A stretch of 64,000 nucleotides of DNA, from contig CAZYGK010000005.1 of NCBI GenBank assembly GCA_964647355.1, forward strand, positions 15,616 through 79,615. Reading direction: 5' to 3'. This document shows positions 34,154 to 42,128 of the stretch, in pieces; the first letter of the stretch is position 1, and the number at the start of each line of letters is the position of its first letter. The position numbers were made by a program, and so were the translations under genes. Source of the stretch: SZUA-430 sp964647355. GTDB taxonomy: Bacteria; Pseudomonadota; Alphaproteobacteria; Micropepsales; Micropepsaceae. The notes under the pieces were generated by a model. It was not told where the DNA came from and did no database searches. It worked only from the letters and a program-made list of their open reading frames with translations.

Positions 34154-36008
34154 CTACTTCTCCGCCAGCAGTTTCTCCATCTGGTCGAGGATGCGGTTCA
34201 TTCGTGCCTCGAGCGCGCGGTAGGGAACCGGCGTCGCCATGTCCGCGCCCGCGGTCTTATAGAGCGCATACGGATAATCGGACCCGCCGGCACTCAAGAG
34301 CGCGATGAACCGCCGGCGTGCCGGTTCGCCTTCTTTGAGCACCGCATCCGCCATATAGGCGCCGCCAGCCATCGATGTCGCGTAGTTGTAGACGTAGAAC
34401 CCGCGATAGAAGTGCGGAATGAACGCCCACTCGACGCAGTATGCGGGATCGATCCGCATCACGCCCTCACCGGTGCCGTGATACGCTTGAGCAAGTCGCA
34501 GTAGACTTGCGTCATCCGCTCGCCCGTTAAGGGTTCGCCTTTTTCGGCGAGCGCATGCGCATTGATCAGGAATTCGGCGAACATCGCCTGGCGGAAATAG
34601 CTCCCGCGAATCTGGTCCAGCGCCTCGTTCAGGAACGCGAGCTTCTCGTCCCGCGTCTTCGCCTGCGCCAGCATGTGCTCGAACAGCAAGACTTCGTTCG
34701 TGATCGACGCCGTCTCCGCCGTAAACGTCGAGTAGTTCGAAAGCTCGTACGGTTGCGCGCGCGTTGTCAAAACGGTGTGCACCGCATGCCCCCACTCATG
34801 CGCGAATGTCGAGAGCGAATCGTAATCGTCGTTATGATTGAGCAGCAGGTAGGGATGAACGTCGTAAGCCCCGCCGCTCATATAGGCCCCGGAAGCTTTG
34901 CCCGGCTGCGGGTAGACGTGGGTCCAACGCTTCGAGAACCCGTGCTTGAGAATGTCGGTGTACTCGCTCCCGAACGGCGCGAGCGCGGCAAGCGTCAGCC
35001 GCCTCGAGTCCTCAAGTGTGTAGACGTTTTTGACCGAGGTCAGTGGCGCATAGATGTCGTGATAGCCCAGATCGTTGACGTCCAACATCCGCGCACGGAG
35101 CTTGAGCGCCCGGTGAAATGTTGGCAGCGCGCGGTTCACCTCGGAAATCAACGTGCGCACGACAGGCTCGGGCATGTTGTCGGCGAACAGCGAGGATTCC
35201 AGTGCGCTGTTGTACTTTCTCGCTTTCGCATAGAACACATTGCTCAGCATCGCCGCCTGCAGGTTGGAGCCGAGCGTCCCTTCGAACGACTTGTACGCCC
35301 CCAAAACGCATCGAAGACGCGCTTCCGGTCGGCCCGGTTCGGCGCCTGGCGGTGCAGCGAATACGCCGCCTGCGTCAGCTTCACTTCGGTCCCGTCGGAG
35401 AGCTTCACGGTCGGAAACGGCAATTCCCCGTTCGCGAAGATCGAATAGACGTTACCCGGCTGGCCCAGTGCATTGCCGGCTTGCGCGATCACGTCTTCCG
35501 ATTCCGGCGACAGCGTATGCGGCGCGCTACGCAGCGTGTCGCGCAGAAAGAACGTGTTCTTCTTTAAGCCCGGCGCGGCGGCGATGAATTGTTCGACCTT
35601 CGCCGATCCAAGGCTCAAGATCTCGGGCCTGATCCAAGCCGTCGCCTCGCCGAGTTTCGAATAGAGCGTCGATCCGGTCTGGTTGCGCGCTTGATCGGGT
35701 GCGGAGCGCACGTCCTCATCAGACTTAAGCGAGGCATAGATCGCAAGCCGCGCCAGTCGCTTCTCGATCGCCGTGATCGCGTCGAGCGTCGCCAGCATCG
35801 TCTTCGCGTCGCGCCCGAGCGAGCCCTTGTACTTGGCGATACCCGCGATCTCTTTCTCGAGCTTCGTACGCTCTTCATCCCAGGCCGTGGTGGAGGCAAA
35901 GAGATCGGTCAAATCCCACGTCGCATTGGCGTCGGGCGTGGGCGCCGCCACAGCCCCTGACAGGCTCAAGGCTATCGCGACACTGGCAAGCAACAACCGG
36001 CACTTCAT
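34154..36008 (-). pseudogene. pepF: Oligoendopeptidase F (M3 metallopeptidase) gene with two -1 frameshifts
   Basis: From the ATG at 36008 (GAGGGGGAT ribosome site) the product has a signal peptide (LLLASVAIALSLSGAVAA) and the M3B N-terminal domain. After FDAFWG the frame breaks at a run of five Gs (35298-35302, minus strand) and continues as AYKSFEGTLGSNLQ through the catalytic FAHEWGHAVH zinc site. It breaks again at 34483/34484 and continues as YHGTGEGVMRIDPAYCVEW to the stop at 34154. Each break is explained by one lost base, giving a normal length of about 617. This is either a decayed gene or a sequencing artefact. Confidence 0.85.
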
Positions 36009-36165
36009 GAAATCCCCCTCGGAATTGGCTCTAGACTCGAGCGGCACACTAAACAAACGCGCCGAACATTGGCCTTCACGCTTGGTTGATCCGTACCCCG
36101 CGCCTCGGCCCGCTGCAAATTCGTCGGATTCCGCCGATTCCTCTTTGCGCGGCAGTCGATCCAAC

Positions 36166-36202
36166 GAAAAAGGCCGCGCTCTTTGTCTAAAGAACGCGGC
36201 CT
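36166..36202 (-). terminator. Rho-independent terminator of the glycine-zipper gene
   Basis: AGGCCGCG and CGCGGCCT enclose a further TCTTT/AAAGA pairing with a GTCT loop (36171-36202); on the minus strand the stem is followed directly by TTTTTCG. It lies 22 bp after the stop of the gene at 36224-36778. This is the most convincing intrinsic terminator in the window. Between here and the pepF start (36009-36165) I see no gene. Confidence 0.85.
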
Positions 36203-36223
36203 CTCAACCTGCAGAAGCTACGA

Positions 36224-36778
36224 CTAGTACCCGTCGTACGCCGCGTCCGGATCGTAGTACTCATCCTCGTCATAGCCGGGCCCGTACGCGTAGCCGTACT
36301 GCGGCCCCGCATATTGCGGACCGTAAGCGTAGCCGTAGTGCTGTGCGGGCGCATACGCACGCTCGCGGCATCCGCTGGTCGCAATCGCGTTGCCCGCAAA
36401 GCTGCCGAGCAAAACGCCGGCGACCGTCGCCGGACCGCGGTCGCTGTGACGATAGCCGTGCCAGCCGTGATAGTGGTGCCCGCGCGCAAGATTGCTGCCG
36501 ATGACGCCGCCAAGCACGCCGCCGATCAGCGTCCCCGCAACGCTCTCGCCCGCGCAGTTGCGCTCGCCCTGATAGGCATAGGCTGGCGGACCGGCATGAT
36601 AGGAGCCGCTATGAACGGGCGGACCGTAAGCCGGCGCACCATAGGCAGGTCCGCCGTAATTCTGCGGCGCCGGACCCTGACCGTAGTTGCCGTAGATCTT
36701 GCCCGTCGCAAATGCAGGGCTCGCCGCACCGAGCAGCAATGCACCCGCCGCAAGCGCCGAAACCAACACCTTCGTCAT
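36224..36778 (-). CDS. Glycine-zipper 2TM domain secreted protein
   Basis: 184 residues from the ATG at 36778. A signal peptide (LAAGALLLGAASPAFA) is followed by a Tyr/Pro/Gly/Ala-rich low-complexity stretch (NYGQGPAPQNYGGPAYG). The glycine zipper VAGTLIGGVLGGVIGSNLARG then leads into a His-rich linker, a second zipper-like part, and a Tyr-rich acidic tail ending DPDAAYDGY. Rick_17kDa/glycine-zipper proteins of this sort lie in the outer membrane or periplasm; function unknown. A strong terminator follows. Confidence 0.82.
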   Translation of the reverse strand: MTKVLVSALAAGALLLGAASPAFATGKIYGNYGQGPAPQNYGGPAYGAPAYGPPVHSGSYHAGPPAYAYQGERNCAGESVAGTLIGGVLGGVIGSNLARGHHYHGWHGYRHSDRGPATVAGVLLGSFAGNAIATSGCRERAYAPAQHYGYAYGPQYAGPQYGYAYGPGYDEDEYYDPDAAYDGY

Positions 36779-36905
36779 GACACTCGTATCTCCCAAAGCC
36801 GGCCGATCGAACGCCGGTTCTAAGCATCCATTCCTAGCACAGCGCGCGCCGCCTGAACCTGGCATGAACAGCAGCAGGGCGCGGAAATACGAGCTTTGGC
36901 GCACC

Positions 36906-37505
36906 TCACGCAGCTTCCGCCACAAGCGTGAGCAGCATACGCCGAATGCGATGCAGGCTCCACGCCATAACGGCAATGCCAAGCACAACGAGCAGCACGG
37001 CCGCCCACGGCGCAAGCAGCTGCGTGCCGTCGCTGGCGCCGAAGCCGAATAGGCGCAAACTGTATTCGTCGTCGCCGATGAGAAAGAGGCCGGCGCTGGC
37101 CGGACGAAGCAGGCTGTTCAACGACGCGAGCATCACGCAAACGCCGAGCGCTGCGGCGAGAACGAGCCCCGTCGCACGCAAGAGGTAAGCGGTTCCGCGC
37201 GCGGCATAAAGCGATAGCGTGCGCACCACCATTCCGGCGTCGCCATAGCGCGGCGGCGCGCGGAATACGGCTTCCGCGAGGAGCGGCGCCAAGAATTCCT
37301 TCGGATTTCCGACGCGTGTGAGCGCCGCGTTCAAGCGCTGCAATTCGTCGCCGGTGAGCTGCTCGCTGGCAAGCAAGTCCTGCACATGCGCTTTGAGGTC
37401 TTGGATCAACTCGCGCCGCACGGGGCCGGCAAGCGGCGAAAGCACCGCTTCCGCTTTGAGGAAGTAGAGCAGCCAAGCCCGTCTGGCGCGCGCGTCTTTG
37501 AACAT
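36906..37505 (-). CDS. HAAS/DUF1700-like membrane protein paired with PadR
   Basis: 199 residues from the ATG at 37505, two bases after the padR stop. The cytoplasmic N-terminal helical domain (YFLKAEAVLSPLAGPVRREL, then LNAALTRVGNPKEFL) matches the HAAS-type domain that accompanies PadR regulators; two or three membrane segments follow (LLRATGLVLAAALGVCVMLA and LAPWAAVLLVVLGIAVMAW). Such proteins are thought to work with PadR in sensing membrane or antibiotic stress. The near overlap with padR implies one operon. Confidence 0.8.
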   Translation of the reverse strand: MFKDARARRAWLLYFLKAEAVLSPLAGPVRRELIQDLKAHVQDLLASEQLTGDELQRLNAALTRVGNPKEFLAPLLAEAVFRAPPRYGDAGMVVRTLSLYAARGTAYLLRATGLVLAAALGVCVMLASLNSLLRPASAGLFLIGDDEYSLRLFGFGASDGTQLLAPWAAVLLVVLGIAVMAWSLHRIRRMLLTLVAEAA

Positions 37506-37507
37506 CG

Positions 37508-37855
37508 TCAGCCTCCGCCCCCCTTTGCGCGCTCGACCGCACGCGTGATGTCGCCCCATACGTCGCGCATGTCGGAAAGCGCGGTTTGCCCGCTCTTGGT
37601 CAGCGCGTAGTACTTGCGCCCAGGCCCCGTCGCCGCGTGCTCCCAGCGATGACGTACGAAGCCTTCGTTCTTCAGCCGCAAGAGAATGGCGTAAAGCGTG
37701 CCATCCGCGACCTCGAGGCCGCAGCGTACCTTCAAATGCTCGACAAGCTCGTAGCCATAGTACTCCCGCGCCGCCAGCGTCGACATGACAACCAGCTCCA
37801 AAATGCCTTTGCGCGCCTGTGAACCCCAGTTCACGAGGAATTCATTCTGCGCCAC
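37508..37855 (-). CDS. PadR family transcriptional regulator
   Basis: 115 residues, a compact winged-helix PadR protein: GILELVVMSTLAAREYYGYE, then LEVADGTLYAILLRLKNEGFV, and the typical TGPGRKYYALTKSGQ wing. The short C-terminal helix serves dimerisation (subfamily s1-like). PadR proteins usually repress their own operon and a neighbouring target; the overlapping palindromes at 37882-37900, between this gene and the divergent CPBP gene, are the likely operator. Confidence 0.92.
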   Translation of the reverse strand: MAQNEFLVNWGSQARKGILELVVMSTLAAREYYGYELVEHLKVRCGLEVADGTLYAILLRLKNEGFVRHRWEHAATGPGRKYYALTKSGQTALSDMRDVWGDITRAVERAKGGGG

Positions 37856-37881
37856 ACGATGCTCCGACTCGCTGAAAGCAC

Positions 37882-37900
37882 TATAGCATGCTATATAGCA
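37882..37900. promoter_or_regulatory. Overlapping perfect palindromes, candidate PadR operator
   Basis: TATAGCATGCTATA (37882-37895) and TGCTATATAGCA (37889-37900) are both perfect palindromes sharing seven bases. They lie 27 bp from the padR start and about 33 bp from the preferred CPBP start, in the only space available to both promoters. AT-rich dyads of this size suit PadR dimers. TATATAG could also act as a -10 element. Binding is inferred. Confidence 0.6.
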
Positions 37901-37933
37901 ATGAGAGGTATATTGCGATGGAGGAATTGGGTG

Positions 37934-38620
37934 ATGGCTGGGGATGGAATTTCAAGGGCCTGGCGCGACAGCGGCTGGTTCGCGGGGCTCGAATTCGCGC
38001 TGTTCGTGGCGGTTTTCCTGGCCGGCAGTTACAACTACCTGCCGGTCAGCCATACGCCGTATCTCTTTGTCCTCGGCTGGATCATGCTCTTGGCCGCAGG
38101 ACGGCGCTGGGCCGACGTCGGCTTCCGCTGGCCGGAGCACCCGACCTCGGCCATCGTGCTGGGCGCGCTCGCCGGCGTCGCCCTCTCGTTGCACGAGTTG
38201 ATTGTGCTCGAGCCTGCGGTTCGCGCACTCACCGGCACGTCGCCCGACCTCAGCTTCTTCAAGGAGCTCAAGGGCAACCTGCAGGCGACGTTGTTCTTCA
38301 TCGCACTGTCATGGGTGCTCGCCGCTTTCGGCGAGGAAATGGTTTGGCGAGGCTATGCGATGACCCGCGTCGCAGAGTTTTTAGGTGACACGCGCACGGC
38401 CTGGGCGCTGAGCCTCGTCTTCGTGAATATCGGTTTTGGTATCGCCCACGACTATCAGGATCTCAGCGGGATCGTCGTTACGGCCGTCGGCGGCATGGCC
38501 TTTGGCGTGCTCTACCTGCTCGCCGGCCGGAACTTGATCGTACCCATCGTCGCGCACGGTACGTCCAATACGGTGGACTTTCTATTCATGTACCACGGCG
38601 GAATTATTCCCGGGGTTTGA
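37934..38620 (+). CDS. CPBP family intramembrane metalloprotease (CAAX/Abi-type)
   Basis: 228 residues from the ATG at 37934, which has GGAGG nine bases upstream; an ATG at 37901 would put the start against the palindromes. Six to eight membrane segments carry the family motifs: EExxxR as FGEEMVWRGYAMTR (Glu134, Glu135, Arg139), then GIAHDYQ, and VAHGTSN. CPBP enzymes cleave within membranes and act in prenyl-protein processing, bacteriocin immunity or regulation. Divergent from padR and probably controlled by it. Confidence 0.85.
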   Translation: MAGDGISRAWRDSGWFAGLEFALFVAVFLAGSYNYLPVSHTPYLFVLGWIMLLAAGRRWADVGFRWPEHPTSAIVLGALAGVALSLHELIVLEPAVRALTGTSPDLSFFKELKGNLQATLFFIALSWVLAAFGEEMVWRGYAMTRVAEFLGDTRTAWALSLVFVNIGFGIAHDYQDLSGIVVTAVGGMAFGVLYLLAGRNLIVPIVAHGTSNTVDFLFMYHGGIIPGV

Positions 38621-38946
38621 GACGAGGCCGATGAAGAGATCTGCGTCTTGCTTGAGCACTGGTCGGATTGGTGCTGGCACGAACGCCTAGCTTCGCTTGG
38701 GTGTTTCAGAAAATGAACGGGGCGAGCTTTCGGTGTTAGCGAGCGTGAACAAGTGCGCGGCGCGCAGCAGGGCGATACGCGCAGCATCGCCCCTGTGTTG
38801 AGCCTCACTGCCGCAATCTGTGCTCGCGAGCCCCTGCTTGACCCCACCGCAGCCGAAGGCTTGGCTTGTGCTGCAGTGGCGAGGTCGGTGATCCCGGGAC
38901 CTCGACGTGCAAGAGTTGCAGCCATTCCAAGCGCGGAGCGAGTGCC
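38621..38946. other. 326-bp region without a supported gene
   Basis: All six frames are broken or lack family features; overlapping antisense frames with Arg/Ser-rich translations look like noise. The base and codon character changes here from the strongly biased genes on the left to the looser style of 39-56 kb, so this may be an island boundary. No direct repeat, tRNA or transposase remnant could be identified. Confidence 0.4.
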
Positions 38947-39876
38947 ATGACGACCGATCTCCTGTTGTTCGCATTTGGTTGTATATGCGCCGGGATTGGG
39001 GGCGAGTTGTTTGTCGACGGCTTGGTGAGTTTGGCCGATCGATCCCGCATCCCCCGGGGCGTCGTGGCGGCGACGATCGGGGCCTTTGCAACGTCGGCGC
39101 CCGAACTCATTGTCGGAATCACGTCCGCATCGCAAGGCGTTCCCGAAATTGCGCTAGGCGATGCAACCGGAAGCAATGTTGTCAACATTGCGTTGGTCCT
39201 TGCCATTCCACTCGCCGTCTTTGGGCTGACCGCGCCACGCGACAGCGTTTTCCGTGATGTTCCGTTCGCGCTCGCGCTCTATCCGATAATTGTGCTGGCT
39301 GGTCTCGACGGAAGGCTCTCTCAGGACGAGGCAGTGATGCTGTTGGCGGTATTCGCGACCTGGTTCTTGTGGGTCATGGTCTTTGCCTTGCGCAATCGCT
39401 CGAATGCTCCGCCACCGGAGAATGGCCGCAGCGGTGCGCTCCTCGCCCTTGCCGGTATCGTCGGCCTTTTCATGCTGTTCCTTGCCGGTCAGCTCATCGT
39501 GGCCGGTGCAACGGGACTTGCCACCTCTGCCGGTCTGCCTCCGTTTGTGATCGCGGCGACTGTGGTCGCTCTCGGCACGTCTGTTCCGGAGTTGGCAACC
39601 GTGATCATCGCAGTGGGGCGCCGGCATCATGAGGTCGGCCTTCAGACCATACTCGGCAGCAACATCTTCAATACGCTGTTGATTGTTCCCATTGCCGCAC
39701 TCATTCACCCTCTCGCCATCGACTTGAACGCGGCATCGATCGTGCTCGCTGCAGGATTTGTGGCGACCCTGTTCGTCGTGCCGGTCGGCAGCCTCAGATT
39801 AGGGCGCTGGCGCGGCTCCGCACTACTGCTACTCTATGTATCATTCATTGCGATGAACGCCGCGTTGATTTGGTGA
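38947..39876 (+). CDS. Calcium/sodium antiporter (CaCA family, YrbG-like)
   Basis: 309 residues with about ten membrane segments and the two inverted alpha repeats of the CaCA family: ATIGAFATSAPELIVGITSA in the first half and ATVVALGTSVPELATVIIAV in the second, each with the ion-binding Thr-Ser and Pro-Glu. The ATG at 38947 begins the first helix; upstream in-frame codons have no support. The protein exchanges Ca2+ (or other cations) for Na+ or K+. It is the first gene of the stress-type block. Confidence 0.9.
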   Translation: MTTDLLLFAFGCICAGIGGELFVDGLVSLADRSRIPRGVVAATIGAFATSAPELIVGITSASQGVPEIALGDATGSNVVNIALVLAIPLAVFGLTAPRDSVFRDVPFALALYPIIVLAGLDGRLSQDEAVMLLAVFATWFLWVMVFALRNRSNAPPPENGRSGALLALAGIVGLFMLFLAGQLIVAGATGLATSAGLPPFVIAATVVALGTSVPELATVIIAVGRRHHEVGLQTILGSNIFNTLLIVPIAALIHPLAIDLNAASIVLAAGFVATLFVVPVGSLRLGRWRGSALLLLYVSFIAMNAALIW

Positions 39877-39972
39877 GACGTACTCACTGAGCCTTCAAGT
39901 GCGGTCTTGATGGATTCCTCGCCTCGAACACCGACTGGATGGCGCTAGCTCTTCGAAGCTTCGACGCGGCAT

Positions 39973-40797
39973 TCAGTGGTGGATGAAGAGATGCGTCGGG
40001 CTCGTCTTCAGGAGGCGCTCTGTCGTCGTACCGAGAAGCCACTCGCGCCAGCCCCGGTGCCCGTAGGCGCCCGCCACCACCAAGCCGGCGCCACTGGCCG
40101 CCGCTGTGACGGCAGCTGCAACATCGGTATCGGCTGAGACCGGAGACGGCGCGGCTTGGTAGTTTCGCTCGCGCAGGAACCGCACGGCGATGTCTGCGTC
40201 AGTAGCAGCTTTGGCGGCGTCACGATCAACGCTGACCACGACAACCTCGCGATCGGCGCGCAATCCCATCGCACAAAACAATTGCAATGCGCGCATGGCG
40301 GGGATCGAGCCGTCATAAGCCACAACGGTCCTGCCATCACTCGACGCCTTCGCGGGCGATACGATCAGCGGACGCGGATTATTGCGCAGCAGCTCCACGA
40401 TGAGCCGGCTGAGCGGCGCGAGGACCCCGGAAAAATCACTGTCGACGCCCAGCAAGACAGCATCGTGGGGCGCGCTTGCGCTGACGAATGCAGCTGACGC
40501 AGTGCCGACAATGACCGTGGCGCCGTCTTTCACACCGGCAACACGGCACTCCGCGCTGAATGCCTCCGCGAATGTGGTAGCCTCCGCCCTCGCGCGTTCT
40601 ATCAGAACCGCGTCGCGGTGCTCCTTATAGGGACCAGCTCCAATCGGGGTTGCCTCGGGCGGAGCGACGATATCCGGCTCGACAACGGTAATACCCTGAA
40701 GCGTTGCGTCGTGCCGGCGAGCAATTGTCAGGGCAAGTTTCCTCGCTTCGAGCGCGGCGGGCGTGCGGTCGAGGGCGAGAAGGAGGCTCTTGATCAT
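39973..40797 (-). CDS. Tandem-domain universal stress protein
   Basis: 274 residues from the ATG at 40797 (MIKSLLLALDRT). Two Usp domains are fused: about 1-140 and 147-274. The second carries the ATP-binding motif G-x2-G-x9-G-T (GAYGHRGWREWLLGTT); the first lacks a clear copy. Such two-domain proteins are often induced by low oxygen or stress. A near-perfect FNR/FixK box lies 57 bp upstream. It follows nhaA by 66 bp on the same strand. Confidence 0.9.
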   Translation of the reverse strand: MIKSLLLALDRTPAALEARKLALTIARRHDATLQGITVVEPDIVAPPEATPIGAGPYKEHRDAVLIERARAEATTFAEAFSAECRVAGVKDGATVIVGTASAAFVSASAPHDAVLLGVDSDFSGVLAPLSRLIVELLRNNPRPLIVSPAKASSDGRTVVAYDGSIPAMRALQLFCAMGLRADREVVVVSVDRDAAKAATDADIAVRFLRERNYQAAPSPVSADTDVAAAVTAAASGAGLVVAGAYGHRGWREWLLGTTTERLLKTSPTHLFIHH

Positions 40798-40853
40798 CGA
40801 ACTGTTCCCGAGCTGTTCGTTGCACATGTTCAACCACAATCGCGCGCCGAGGA

Positions 40854-40867
40854 TTGACCGCGATCAA
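40854..40867. promoter_or_regulatory. FNR/FixK-type box upstream of the universal stress gene
   Basis: TTGACCGCGATCAA (40854-40867) matches the anaerobox consensus TTGAT-N4-ATCAA at nine of ten positions. It overlaps the nhaA stop and lies about 57 bp upstream of the usp start codon, a plausible activator distance. Regulation by an FNR/FixK/CRP-type protein is inferred. Confidence 0.6.
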
Positions 40868-42039
40868 ACCTGCGGCGCCGCCGAGCGTTTGGGGAGGCTG
40901 TATCTCAGCACGAGGAGTCCGATGGCCGCCGACAGGAGCGACCCGCCCAGAACGCCCAACCGCACAGGCGCGTCGTACGCCGGCCCGGTAAACGCCAAAC
41001 CTGCAATGAAGAGGCTCATCGTGAAGCCAATGCCGCAGAGCAACGCCATACCGTAGATCTGGGCTAGCGTCACGCCCGGAGCTAGGGGCACGAGGCCGGT
41101 GCGCACCGCCACGTACGCCGGGGCGAAAACACCAACCTGCTTGCCAAAGAACAGAGCCGCAGCAATGCCGAGCGAAATTGGGGTGAAGAGGCCCTCGAAG
41201 CCAACGCTCGCAAAAGAGACGCCTGCATTGCAGAACCCAAACAATGGTACGATGAAGAAGGCAACGACCGGATAGAGATCCTCCTCCAACTGCTGCAGCG
41301 GCGCTCTTTCGCGCCCGTTCCCCGCGCGCGAAGGTATGAACAAAGCCGCGACGACGCCCGCCAACGTGGCGTGAACGCCTGATTTCAGCAGCGCTGCCCA
41401 TGCAATGACGGCCACGACGACATAGGGCGCGATCAACGTCACTTTGAAACGGTTGAGCATCAGAAGTACGAGCACCGCAACCGCCCAAGCTCCCAGGGCG
41501 CCAATCGAGAGATCGTCTGTGTAGAAGAGCGCGATAACGATGATGGCGCCGAGATCGTCGATTACCGCTATTGCCGTCAACAAGACCTTGAGCGCAATGG
41601 GAACGCGCGAGCCCGCAAGGGCAAGAACGCCCAACGCGAACGCAATGTCTGTGGCGGCGGGGATTGCCCAACCCCGCAAGGCAACGCTGTCGCCCGTGTT
41701 GATCCAAGCGTAGATGAGAGCCGGCACCGCCATGCCGCCAATGGCGCAAGCGACGGGTAATGCGGCCTTCGAACCGCTTGAAAGCTCGCCAGTCAGTACT
41801 TCGCGCTTTAACTCAAGCCCCACGAGAAAAAAGAAGACGGCCATCAATCCGTCGTTGATCCACAATAACAGCGGTTTGTCGATCTCGAAGGCACCGATGC
41901 GTACCGTCATCGGCAGCTCGCGCAGCGCATCGTACCAAGTTGATAGGGGCGTGTTGGCCGCAAGGAGCCCAAGCGCTGCGGCGGAAATCAGGACGAGGCC
42001 TGCTTTGAGATCGCGATTTTCGGTGCTGGGTATGGCCAC
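40864..42039 (-). CDS. nhaA: Na+/H+ antiporter NhaA
   Basis: 391 residues with about 12 membrane segments. The ion-binding aspartates are present: Asp131 in ATDIAFALG, and Asp161-Asp162 in AVIDDLGAI, equivalent to D133, D163 and D164 of the E. coli protein. Also present are DGLMAVFFFLVGLELKRE and GIGFTMSLFIAGLAF. It exports Na+ or Li+ in exchange for two protons and supports growth at high pH and salt. It lies between GH15 and usp genes on the same strand. Confidence 0.95.
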   Translation of the reverse strand: MAIPSTENRDLKAGLVLISAAALGLLAANTPLSTWYDALRELPMTVRIGAFEIDKPLLLWINDGLMAVFFFLVGLELKREVLTGELSSGSKAALPVACAIGGMAVPALIYAWINTGDSVALRGWAIPAATDIAFALGVLALAGSRVPIALKVLLTAIAVIDDLGAIIVIALFYTDDLSIGALGAWAVAVLVLLMLNRFKVTLIAPYVVVAVIAWAALLKSGVHATLAGVVAALFIPSRAGNGRERAPLQQLEEDLYPVVAFFIVPLFGFCNAGVSFASVGFEGLFTPISLGIAAALFFGKQVGVFAPAYVAVRTGLVPLAPGVTLAQIYGMALLCGIGFTMSLFIAGLAFTGPAYDAPVRLGVLGGSLLSAAIGLLVLRYSLPKRSAAPQV

Positions 42040-42128
42040 TATCGTGCTGTCCGCCTTTTACTCTGATCACGTGGAACTTTTGGCTCGGGAATCAACCCAT
42101 CGCTGAGTGAGACATTTCCCGAAAAGGA

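Noticed and set aside
38621..38946. Transposase remnant at the left edge of the stress block
   Set aside because: No frame could be matched to a transposase motif and no terminal repeats were found.
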